Source: Strigamia acuminata
Lineage: Eukaryota; Arthropoda; Chilopoda; Geophilomorpha; Linotaeniidae
Reading direction: 5' to 3'
Assembly: GCA_949358305.1 (NCBI GenBank)
Contig: OX442323.1
Location: 8,122,001-8,186,000 of the forward strand
Length of the DNA: 64,000 nucleotides
Positions 22,201-32,900 of this stretch are shown here, in pieces; positions within the stretch are counted from its first letter, which is position 1, and every line of letters starts with the position of its first letter. Below the pieces are notes generated by a model. That model saw only the letters and a list, made by a program, of their open reading frames with translations, was not told where the DNA came from and did not search any database. The position numbers and the translations under genes are program-made.

Positions 22201-25200
22201 GTACTGGGTATTATCATGCATTACTGTGTTAATTCAGCTAGACATGGTCATGGCCCCACAGACAAATAAATATTTACACTATCAGCGCGTGGAAAACACA
22301 GACAAACGAGTCCTAATTGAAAAACTAGCTCTAAACGCCAACATCTTTAATCAAAATCTCGGATCTAGAGAAACTTTCAACTGCCAAACACACATTCAAG
22401 CGAGGAAGGAACTTGTTAATTAACCCCCACTTCTTCTTCGTGCAGTGAATTGATAGAGATGAAGACGACTGCGACGACCAGGGTGATTACCAATCAGCTC
22501 ATGAGAGATGCAACTTGCGAGCAAATGAAGTCAACACCCCGAAGGAGCCAGCATCAACTTACAACCAAATGACAGGTACCATCAAGCTCCCCCCCATCCC
22601 ATCCCCCATCCTACATCTCACATCCCTCACACCTAAAAAACCAAAACCCCCTCGCAACGTCGACTCATCGTCCAATTTGGAATCTCATGAACACTCGTGG
22701 ACCCTAATTGAAAACCACCCCTGGAAACAAACACTCAAAAACCCCCCTCCACACACTCACTCATTAGCATAAATTTGCACACAACAGCCGCTAGAGGTCT
22801 TCCCTGGCGGGTTTTGCAGGCAAAATCAATTACCCCTCACACACTTACGTTACGTGGCTCGCTCAGGGACCTTGGGATAACTTTTTTTTTTTAATTTAAA
22901 AAAAAAGAAGCGGTGAATTCTCATGGATGAAGTGGGAATTGCGAGAGAAGCCCTCGCCGGCTTTAAAAAAAAATTGGTTTAAAAAAATACCGATGACACA
23001 TCGCGCGCGCGCTTCCACCTCCAAGGCCCCAACGCAACTGACACTGTCAATCAACCGACTAATCACAACGTTCAAACAGCTTTATTCCACTCAAATTTGA
23101 TTTATTTTGCCTCATTTGCCCTATTCTCCGTCGCCTTTTCTCTTATTTATTCAATTACACCATTCGAACTGACAAGCAGCGCACACTACACCTCAAATTC
23201 CGATTCCAAGACGCATTTTGTGGCCTAAAATCCAAATTAACCCTTACATGAAAGATAAATAAATGTGTCATCCATTCTGAACATTCACACAATGAGTATT
23301 GTTTTATTTACAACAGTCTAATTTTGCACACACGAATTTCCAATCAAATGTAAATCAATTAACCAACAATTGTCTAAAATTGGGGGGTGGGTGCGTCTTA
23401 GAATCTGCACTTTGCGTGCATTCCGTACATTGTTTGTTAATTCTTTTAATCAATTTCCCATGCATGCTGCGTGGGTGACTGCTAATTTTTATTATTATTT
23501 TATTCGCGCGCAAACAACCGGGTTTTGTGTTGCACGGTGGTTTCACGGAACGTAAATCCGTGCTGGCGTTTTAATCGTGTACACTTTTTCTGCCCAGAGC
23601 GCCGTTAAAAGTGCGCACAATTTTGCGATTATCGAACATCCGCACGCATAAAGCGTCACCAAATACAAAATCACCGAAAACGGTGCGATTTTATGATCTT
23701 AGGATGCATATAAGAGGGTTGATTAAAATTGCACTTGCACAGCAGCAGCAAATGGGCAGCCATTTTTTTTTAAACTTCCCCGAATTGAAAAACAAAGAAA
23801 AGAAAAGAAACCAAACACTAAATCAATAATTGCACAAACACTAAACGATTCTCCAAAACCAGACGGAAATATTCGCGTCTTTGAAAAAGCAAGCAAACCC
23901 AACGACTTTTTCCGATGAATGAACGCAAAACAAGAGCGAAACGCGAGTAATTAAAAGCCACAATGACGAGAAAAGCTCATTTGCATAATGGAAATGTCTT
24001 CAGTTCATAACGTAGCGAACCAAAGTCAAGCTGCTAAACGATGCCGAGCCAAAAGGGACACCGGGGTCATCCAATTACACATCACTATCCCCTTTTTAAT
24101 AGATAACACCACTTTTTCCCCACCAACAACAACAACAACTTAATGACCAAAAACCAATCACCCAAAAATTTCAAAAAAAAAAAAATTTCAAAAAAAAAAA
24201 AAAAGATCAAAATCCTAGAGGGAAATTGACCAAAATTGGCTGTACAAGTGTTCCGAGCAAACGAGGTAAATAATTTGCAATGAGCTCGGTTGCGCAGGGA
24301 GCCACGAGCTCAGTTTCGCTGCATCTCGACGGCGGGTTCGTTACGGACGATTGACGAGGCGCCGGCCGGCTCATCTAGCGCACTTCTTCCTCCACCCATC
24401 ACCGCAAAACCAAAGCAATTTCTCCGTCCTGACATTTGACAAATTGAGCTCCATTTGCAATGCAATTCAGACACAAAGAAAACTAAAGGTGACAACAAAA
24501 GGAGAGACAAACCAATCAATAGCGGTCAATCACCCGCTTGCTTTTCTTCTTTCTTTCCTTTTTCTAATCAAAATATTCGCACAAGAGAGTAAGAGTTGAG
24601 TGTGTGACACTGGGAGGGTGAATCAAGGAGCTGATTGGGTGGTGCGCCATCCTGATGCAGTTATCATGATCCCGGCCTCAATCCGCGGGGTCCCAGTGGT
24701 GGACCATCGATCAGTCTTCGATGAGGAGGGGGTGAAGTCTGGTGGGTCTCGCTGCACTCGTCCAATCGCCAACTATTTGCAAGTCAATGGCGGCCGCACG
24801 CTTCCTTATGGCTCGCTATCGTTGCGTATCGCGGTCACGTCAAGAGAATGTCTGCCACCCCTTTTTATTTCACCTTGGGCTCGAGATGGGCTCAAATAAA
24901 CCGAGCTTTTAAAAGGAAGGATAGAGGGTGCATTCGTTAGATCAGAATATTTTCTCTTCTTTTTTTTCAACGACATGCTGGAACGCGCCGTTTTTTGTTG
25001 GGGAATTCTTCCGGTTTCAGTTCAATTTGCCAATATGCCTTTAGATCTTTTACAATTTTTACTCTAAATTAAGTCGCTAAAGTAAATATACCATTTTCTG
25101 ATTTTACTACATTTAAAGAATTATTTTTCTCCTATTTCCACTTGTAAATAGATATTTTTCCTACATTTCCACTTGGAAGTAAATATTTTTCTGAAGTTTC

Positions 25201-26589
25201 TACTTGTAAATAGATATTTTTCTAACGTTTCTACTTGTAAATAGTTATTTTTCTTCTATTTCTATCGATAAAAAGTCATTTTCGAATATTTCTACATTGA
25301 AATAGTCAATTTTCTAATATTTCTACCCAGAAATAGTCAATTTTCTAATATTTCTACCCAGAAATAGTCAATTTTCTAATATTTCTACCCAGAAATAGTC
25401 AATTTTCTAATATTTCTACCCTGAAATAGTCAATTTTCTAATATTTCTACCCAGAAATAGTCAATTTTCTAATATTTCTACCCAGAATTAGTCAATTTTC
25501 TAATATTTCTACCCAGAAATAGTCAATTTTCTAATATTTCTACCCAGAAATAGTCAATTTTCTAATATTTCTACCCAGAAATAGTCAATTTTCTAATATT
25601 TCTACCCAGAAATAGTCAATTTTCTAATATTTCTACCCAGAAATAGTCAATTTTCTAATATTTCTACCCTGAAATAGTCAATTTTCTAATATTTCTACTC
25701 TGAAATAGTCAATTTTCTAATATTTCTACCCAGAAATAGTCAATTTTCTAATAATTCTACGTAAATAAACATTTTTCTTATATTTCTACCCAAAAATATT
25801 AATTTTTCTCATAATTCTACCCACAAATATTCACTTTAAACATATTTCCAATCATAAATAGTCATTTTTCACACATTTCTACCCGTAAACAGTAATTTTT
25901 TACACATTTCTACTCGTAAACAGTAATTTTTCACACATTTCTACCCACAAATAATCACTTTTCGCACATTTATACCCCTAAACAACCATTTCAGTCCAAT
26001 TTTTTTTAAAAAGATATTTTCCTCTCTGCTCGAGTGCACAGTCAGCACAAGCCAAAGAAGAATAATAAAATAAAAAAAAAAAGAAGCAAAAAAAAAGAAG
26101 TTCAAACTCAATTTAAGAGTGAAGGGAAAAAACATAGTCCAATAGTGGACTGGAGTCTCCTTTCTCAACTCACCCCTCTCACACAAGAGACAACTTTGCA
26201 TTCGAAATCTCCTCTTTGGCTTCAGCCATCACCACCCCTCGCAAGACTCGAATTGCTCCTAAATCTCAGCTTGCTTGTGAATACTAATGGCGCTCGGCTG
26301 TTCGCCAACCCATTGGGCGTTGGGGGTTGAAAACGCTCAACAACTCAGCACGAAAAATCGCAATACGTCTCCAAATGCAGACAAAATTAATCCCAAACTT
26401 ATTACACGACCCCACGTGCGCCAATTTTATCTATTTTTTATTTCGTCAGGAACCGGTCGTCGGCTCGTGCACTCCGCCATTAATAGACACGATCGAGACG
26501 CGTTTTGTCAATTTTTAACCCGATCTTACCTGACTTCGTTCCTTGTGGATTCGTTGGCTGGATTTTGCCGCATTTTTAAACGACGACAT
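10800..26589 (-). CDS. UTP11: UTP11, small-subunit processome component (complete, 8 exons)
   Basis: Complete minus-strand gene: join of 26530-26589, 19602-19663, 16608-16710, 14416-14532, 14222-14315, 13454-13578, 13080-13190 and 10800-10889. The spliced frame is 762 nt, 253 residues plus TAA, the same length as human UTP11. All seven introns are GT-AG and all junctions keep phase. UTP11 is a nucleolar protein of the U3 snoRNP/SSU processome needed for 18S rRNA maturation. Family landmarks in order: MSSFKNAAKSSQRIHKERSQ (1-20), NLGILEKKKDYKLRAK (26-41), KLRKKALDKNPDEFYFHMI (52-70), KIEKLKSTLHLL (115-126), NYNRPRSETL (165-174), ARRIEREKQLFTIAQKL (201-217) and the basic tail APVYKWSNERKR. The whole protein is highly basic, with no signal peptide or membrane segment. 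The start is the first ATG of exon 1 and matches the family N-terminus. A 4-codon upstream frame (26637-26651, MAIF) could lie in the 5' leader. Introns range from 100 bp to about 6.9 kb. Confidence 0.97.
12514..12552. repeat. (GA)n(CA)n microsatellite in UTP11 intron 7
   Basis: Compound dinucleotide run, GA repeats passing directly into CA repeats, followed by a G-rich stretch. Intronic. Confidence 0.85.
13080..13190 (-). CDS. UTP11: UTP11 exon 7
   Basis: Residues 188-224, phase 0 at both ends, acceptor TTTTTTAG and donor GTGAGT. Carries the conserved RRIEREKQLFTIAQKLE helix. Confidence 0.96.
13454..13578 (-). CDS. UTP11: UTP11 exon 6
   Basis: Residues 147-187, with two bases completing Val146. 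Acceptor TTTGTAG, donor GTAAGG. Contains LDTAPQLLGRNYNRPRSETL, the most conserved block of the family's C-terminal half. Confidence 0.96.
14222..14315 (-). CDS. UTP11: UTP11 exon 5
   Basis: Residues 115-145 plus one base of codon 146. Acceptor AAATTGCAG, donor GTGAAT (the least canonical donor of the gene). Encodes KIEKLKSTLHLLSVEGK, then HTLFVDSQRE. Confidence 0.96.
14416..14532 (-). CDS. UTP11: UTP11 exon 4
   Basis: Residues 76-114, phase 0 at both ends, acceptor TTACGCAG, donor GTGAGT. Encodes an acidic start DDGEHHEKDTEE followed by TADQIRMMQSQDLRYVTMK. It is only 100 bp from exon 5, the shortest intron of the gene. Confidence 0.96.
16277..16444. mobile_element. 168-bp Tigger/pogo-like MITE in UTP11 intron 3
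   Basis: Ends CAGTCGAAACTCTTTGTAAC and, inverted, CAGTCGAAACTCTTTATAAC form terminal inverted repeats of at least 23 bp with one mismatch, flanked by TA at 16275-16276 and 16445-16446. The CAGTCGAAACTC...TATAACGAA end is of the type found in pogo/Tigger elements. No coding sequence, so non-autonomous. Confidence 0.85.
16608..16710 (-). CDS. UTP11: UTP11 exon 3
   Basis: Last base of codon 41, then residues 42-75. Acceptor TTTCTAG, donor GTGAGT. Carries LRKKALDKNPDEFYFHMI, a near-invariant UTP11 signature. Confidence 0.97.
19602..19663 (-). CDS. UTP11: UTP11 exon 2
   Basis: Residues 21-40 plus two bases of Lys41. Acceptor GTTTTTAG, donor GTGAGT. Encodes LARRENLGILEKKKDYKLRA, matching the family block LGLLEKKKDYKLRA. 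Confidence 0.96.
19664..26529 (-). other. UTP11: UTP11 intron 1 (6.9 kb): repeats, no supported nested gene
   Basis: AT-rich with scattered GC-richer blocks. It holds the 31-bp tandem array at 25.1-26.0 kb and long poly(A) runs (24173-24203). A plus-strand frame at about 22446-22572 after CTTCTTCTTCGTGCAG reads DRDEDDCDDQGDYQSAHER but is preceded by an in-frame TGA and has no homologue I recognise. No other exon is supportable. Confidence 0.6.
25085..25990 (+). repeat. 31-bp tandem repeat array in UTP11 intron 1
   Basis: Unit AATAGTCAATTTTCTAATAT then TTCTACCCAGA, 31 bp. About 14 units from 25300 to 25740 are almost identical. Both flanks are increasingly diverged copies (CATTTTTCACACATTTCTACCC on the right, GATATTTTTCCTACATTTCC on the left), the pattern expected when a satellite is homogenised from its centre. 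Confidence 0.92.
26530..26589 (-). CDS. UTP11: UTP11 exon 1 (initiator)
   Basis: Residues 1-20, start codon at 26587-26589, donor GTAAGA. MSSFKNAAKSSQRIHKERSQ aligns with the family N-terminus (FRKAAKSRQREHRERSQ in human). A 6.9-kb intron follows. Confidence 0.96.
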
Positions 26590-26960
26590 GTTGTTATTTA
26601 GGCGATGTCAAATGTCTCGAAACACGTTGCTACGCTTTAGAAGATCGCCATTTTGTCCACGCTGGATTGTGGGAAAACGAGCCGTCGCGTGGCGCCATCT
26701 AGCGGAAAGAAACAGAAACATCGATCAAAACAAACCGGAATTTGAAAATAAAATAAAATAAAATAATTTTTCGCGATAAAAAAAAAATCATTTCCAACAC
26801 ATTAGCCAAATTACGCGATAAAATAAAAGCAAAACGCGACGTACAGGCGTACAACCATAACTAATTCGAGCGCTTTGAATAGCCCAGTAGTCATGAATCA
26901 CGTGTTGGCGGAAAAAGGGGCACGCGCACTACGGAATTGGGCATAATTAAGCGGCTGCGC
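26590..26960 (-). promoter_or_regulatory. UTP11 5' flank, probable promoter and leader
   Basis: CpG-rich sequence immediately upstream of the UTP11 start. It contains repeated GCCAT-type words (minus-sense AAAATGGCG at about 26647-26655 and AGATGGCGCCA at about 26692-26702), which resemble YY1 sites typical of TATA-less housekeeping promoters. A 4-codon upstream frame MAIF ends at 26637. Start-site position and bidirectional use are not visible from sequence. Confidence 0.35.
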
Positions 26961-29900
26961 TCGTATGAATATGCATCCATCACGCGCAAAACCCCTCCCT
27001 TCATTCGCCGGAAGTTCCCTCGACTGCAGTAGCGCGCGCCAAATCCGAAGATCCTCGAACCAAAGGGATATTCAGGATGTATCCGCCAAAGGAAGAGAGA
27101 AACGCGATATATTTCCCTTTCAGCATCGTCTAAAACCCGTCACAGTGTCACGCAAACACAACTTTTGGCCAACTTGCGCCCATCAATCAAAACCCGAGCG
27201 ATAAAACGTCGAAAAAGAATCAATTTCGACATCCGAGGGACCTTTTCCTCCATTTTTTAAAGCCGATAAAGTATTTTTAAGCCTCGGCGATCATTATACG
27301 CAGCTCGAGGTCGTTTTGCGTCGCCCGTTTTCTTATTGGCGATTAGCCCGTGTCTTTATACGAGCCCGGGATCAACTTCCATCAACTTACCTCCGACATT
27401 AATTTCCAACTTTATCGCTCGCTCACCCCTTTCCTTATTAATAAAGCCGAGCGACACACTGTGGATTAGGTCGGTGGCCGCTAATTGCCCCCACCTTACC
27501 CTTTTCATTCTTCATAATAAACTAAAGCGCAACACCCGCTCTTTTAAACAGCGCCATTTCGATACACCCAATCGCGTTTTTCCGCCATTTTCCCACCTTT
27601 TTATACCAATAAATAAGCGCTGTTTGAAATTCTCGAAGAGTGCGCCACAAGACGCCCAAATTGGATGTGGGGAGAAACCAATGGACAACAGATACACACC
27701 ACGCACGGAAAAAAAATTTCTAAGGGAATTTTATCCAAAAAAAAAAAAAGTGATGGGGGGGATGGATGGGGGGAGGCTTGAAAGGCGCTTTCGCGCACCC
27801 CGCGCAATTTCATCCCGCGTTGAAAAGTTCGACTCAGCCCAATTCGTTGGCTGCACGCTTGACATCCTGACAAGAGAGTCAACACGACTTATTACGGGGT
27901 ACTAGGCTCCGATTCGGGTAGAATACAGAGTATTAGGTTCCTCCATCTTTATGTTAAAAATAAAAATATAAAAAAAAAAAAATTGGAAAAAAATATTTTT
28001 TTTTTTTTATAATTTTTTTTTTTTAAATTAGAAAATCCAAATTGAAGTGTTTTATATAAACTTTGAGTATATGACGCTTGTTTCTGCTCTTAAATATCGT
28101 ATTAAGTAGCCGTTAAAATTCCACACGTTCCGTATGGAAACAGTGAAGGCGGATATTTGCCTCATTTACAATTCATGCGTCTTTGCTCGCAAAAGTGTGG
28201 AAAGTGAGTTAAGTTGAGCGGCCTTAAGCCAACCTCCGCACATACAAAACAACCAACATCATTATCCCCACGTCTATACCCGCCCTCCCCCTTTAAAAAA
28301 AAATCTCGGTTTATTAGTTTTTCTTTTTTGATTTTTTTTTATAAATATTTTTTTAAAAAAAAAAAATTTTTATTTTTTATTTTTTTTTAAAGGAAAAAAT
28401 AATGTTTGGAGAATTATTTTGTGAATTGTGTTCAAAGGGTTGGAAAAAGAGGGAGAAAAATGATCAAGAAGTGGCATAATAAGAGCAATAAGGGGAACGT
28501 TTGAAGCAAATGAAATAATTTTATTCCGTCCAGATCCAGCGTTAATGTGACTCTCTCGAACCGGGGTAGGAACATCAATCGAGACAGAGGTCATTTTTGG
28601 CCGTAATAATCCCCGCCACACACAGCACACGCCCCTTAATTGGACAGCAAAAATCCTCTTTCACTCTGCAACCCAATCACCACGTCTGACCATTCGCAGA
28701 TAAAAAAATTCTAAAAAAAAAAAATATATATAAAAAAAAAAAAAATTTAAAGAACTAAAAGTAAAGTTAGAAGTATTTCTAACTCAATTTCCCACTTATA
28801 TATAAAATTAAAAAATATATAAATTTTTTTTTAAAAAAAATTTTTATTAAAAAATAAAACATCTGATGCAATGCAGCGAAGCATCAGGGGGAGCTTTGCA
28901 GTGCAAACAAAACGTTTTTTTAAGTGGAATAAAATAAAATTATTTTTATTGTACGACGTACCGTACAAAATAGTAAAAAAAAAAGAGAAAAAAACAGTAT
29001 CGCATTTCTGGTCGGGAGATCAATTTAACAACTAATGAAGTGCTCGCATCAGGTTCTCTTGAAGCTGATGGAGACGACTGTAATCCTCCCTCGGAGGAAA
29101 GGTCTTATAGAGACACTTTGCTGCAAATGCGAGTACGGCCGTTCCACTTTTGTGTCGTAAAACTTTTGCCACTCGTGTGTTTTCTTTCCCCAAACCCAAA
29201 AAAAAAAAAAAAAATTAAAAACTCCCCCCAAAAAAAACACTCACCTTTATGATTTATCATTTCGACACACAAGGTGATCGCAATTAATCATTTTTAACCT
29301 CCCGCCATTTTTTTTCTTTTTCCTTTCTTTTCTTTCTTATTCAAAATCAATTTCTTAGAGGAAACTTATCTCCTCCGAACTTTTTATGCAAATGATGCAC
29401 GAACCAAATCTAAGAGTGTCAATTGCGCGCGCATTTATCGATCGCGGAAACCGAGCTAAAAAAAAAAATGCGCACGCGCCTTCGACTCATCGTTGGCGAA
29501 CGAAGATAGGACGCGGCGAATTCCCCTCCGCGCGCGCGCACATGTACACACATTACACACGTCGCCGATGCAATGTTTTCTCTCGTGCCGTTCAACAGAT
29601 AACAGTCAAATTCCAATTTCTCAAAATGAATCACACAATATTGAAGTGTTGCGTCTATTTCTCACCAGAGATGCGGAAAGGGTGGGCCGGCGCCAGCAAA
29701 AAGCGAACGAACGCGAGGCGGACGCCATCTCAATATTGGTTCGCCACTATATTGGCAACAGCTTGCAACTCGGGAGCCACCCTCGCTTTAATTTTAATAA
29801 CATAGACCGGGAATCATTTTCTTTGCCAAATAAATATGTGTCATGGCTGGGCTGTCACTTCCCTCGACACGAGATTACTCTATCGCGCAAAAAACCAACA

Positions 29901-32900
29901 ATCCTCTCTTTTTACATTCATTCCGACATAAAACCGCAAACAAACAATGTTTCTCTTCATTTTTCCACCGTTTAATCCCCCTAATGTGACGTTAAAACCA
30001 ATTTTACAAACAAACGTTATATAAAACGTGTTTTAAAAACAAAACACGCAAACAGAGAGTGGGAAAAGAGAAAGGAAAGAAGAAAAAAAAAAGTGTTAGA
30101 ATGCTCCCTCATGGCACATTCCACTCTAGTGACTGCATCCGGCAAGTAAATGGGGTGTGTACTGCCTTGTTTGCGCACGTGAGGGTCGGCAGTTGAAGAG
30201 GGGGATATACACACAAGGAAGAGTTATTTGCATGAAATGAACCCATCGCTACAACTACCTTGAGTGAAAAGACTTTTACTTTTCACCCCTCCTCGCTCCT
30301 CGTCCCTCAATAAGGTCGAATCGACCGACATTTTGTTGTTTCGTTCAATCACACGTGAAATTCGTCCAACATGACGTTGCATAACGGTATCCGCAATTCC
30401 TAATTACTTTTTTTTTCCTTTCTGAACCTGAATCTAACATAAAACAAATAAAAAATAATTGTTTTAGAATTTTTTAGAATTTTTAAAATGTAAAATTTAG
30501 GACAGGGGGGAGTAAGAGAAATGACTTTTGACTTTTACAACCATTTGTCTTGCCAAGGTCCCCCGACATGCCGATTTATGCCGCACAACACCTGAGGTGA
30601 CGCTTTAAAATGCAAAAATATCGTCCCATTGTGAGAGAGGACGACAAGTTGTCGTTACCGTTGCCGAACTCTGCGTCCACCTCTTTGTCCTTTGCACCGA
30701 GTGGCGCGAATCGACTCTCGCATAAATGGATACAAAATTTAGGTCGCGACACACGACACTTGTTCAACAACAAAAAACATTCCGAATAAATTTAACATTG
30801 AAAAACAAACAAAATTTCAAAACCCAAATTGCCCGTCTAGTGTATCCAGGTGGAAATTAAAATTACAATTAAAAAGCAACACAAAACACAAAAAAACAAA
30901 AAACACCCACAAAATCCGGCAGGTGGCGCTCTAATCTCATCGCATCCACCATTTGTTATTTAAAATAAAAGATATACAAAAAAAAAAAAAAAAAAAAATT
31001 ATATATATATATTTTATATAAATCAACAAAATGGAGCCCCAATGACGTGTTTTTCCCCCTCGCCCTTTTTACCCTTTTACTTCGACGAATGTAAATCAGA
31101 CTGCAACCCACACCACATCGTCCTTTATAATTACCTTGTCAATTACCAGAGACTAATGACTTGCGGGAGAGAGAATTTCACCATCAAATACGTCCACTTC
31201 ACATGTTGATTTGATTGATGGACCCAACCGAACCCAGAGATTGATCAGCGCCCAAAACAAAACTCGCACTCGGAAATGACCGAGCTAAAACTCCAATTCC
31301 GGCCGGAAAAACTCAACAAACTTTTCCACTCCAATTTTTCCCTCATTCCACTCCATCATCAAATAAAAACCCCCCAAAAAAATAAAAAATCCACCGGAAA
31401 TGACGTCACAAAGCATATAATAAACGAAAAACACATCAAATCCAACATCCCAGCCTCGTCTCCATGACAATACCCGCGCACACCTCCATCGCTTCCTGTG
31501 TGCCGAGGATTTTCTTCCTAAGCGGAAACGGAAACCACCACCTGCGTTTCCCACGCGCGAAACGGCCAAAAGCGGACCTGAATTTGACCAATCTAACTGG
31601 CTAATAAAATTAATAAATCCGCGGACAATGACAAGCCAGCTTCCGGTCTGACCATCGATTCAAGGTGCAGACTGCAGAGCGATTCCTCTTTCGAGGGCGT
31701 CAGTTTAACGTTCTTCCTATTACAAAGTGCACTCAACGAGGGAGTCAAATGAGACTTTTCTTTTGCCCTTTTGCCCATTGATTGTGAGAGAAAGGCGGCT
31801 CGAAAATCAACTGCAGCGCATTAAAGCACGGGCAACGAGATGAAGCTTTTTTCTTCTTTTACGCCGTCCCACAATCTCGCTCTCTCTCGCGCTCGTTTTA
31901 TTGCTTCGAACGCATTCCAAAGCTCGTCCCGTTTTGCCCAACATGTCCCGAGATCAATCCTATTAGCAGCGAGCAAATCATTAAATGTTCGACACCAAAT
32001 TCGTGAAGAAATGTTTTGAAAAAGAAGAATTTGTTTGGCGGGGAAATAAGTTGCAAAGCGCTGTTGTGTTGTGGATAGAATTTGGTTACACTTCGCTCGT
32101 TTTAATGACCGTTTGGACCAAACGGGTCGCAATTGGTTTCGCTCAACGTGCTCGTTTTCGCGCCACGAGACGAAAACGAGGTGCACACAAAACTTTATTT
32201 ATTTTTTTTTTTTATATTTTATTTTTACGACGGCCGTTCAGAGGATTAAATTTAAATGCTTTTAGGTGATGAAGTAGTTGGTTCATGTTGGTGCACTCGC
32301 CCTAATAAAACAGGTTTATTTTGCGGAATTTGTAACGCGAGCGGCCGCCGTGCGGGGTCGCGATAAGAGCCTTAAATACCCGTCACCTGTTTCACTTATT
32401 ACAACACACATATCACCTTTTTTTTTTTATTTAAAATAAAAAAAAAATAAAAAACAAATCCATAACTCCATCCTTCCCGACCCCCACCACCAACTTGATA
32501 AATTATTCACTTTTTCGACCGGATGAGTCCCTGTTCCAAGACCCAGGGATTAAAAAAAAAAAGAACGGAAGCGGAAGTGAGTCGACTTCCAATGACATCA
32601 TTAGGGGAGAAAACGGCGTACAATTTAATACGTCACAGGCGACAAAGAATGACAAACGACACGCAAAAGCGTTTTGCAACCGACTGGCGTCGCCGGAAGT
32701 ACCCCCCCACCGACCCAACCCCCTTCTTTAACTCAATGAATTCAGATTAATAAAAACAACTCATCAAGTCGAGATAACCCCGAGATATTTAAAAAAAGAA
32801 AGAAAAAGAAAAGAAAATGCTTATCCGTTTTGTTTTCTCAGTTTGAGTTTAGCTCTTGAGTTGAAGTTGCCCCCCAGAGAGGGAGTGTTTCAAGTCGTAT

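Noticed and set aside
27385-27410. Minus-strand ATGTCGGAG followed by a GTAAGT donor, as an alternative first exon upstream of UTP11
   Set aside because: UTP11 already has a family-matching start in exon 1, and MSE would not join in a sensible way; probably a chance donor.
27336-27905. 189-codon plus-strand open frame, the longest in the window
   Set aside because: Overlaps open minus-strand frames, has an erratic composition with a lysine run from a poly(A) tract, and no recognisable family; CpG-rich DNA with few stops explains it.
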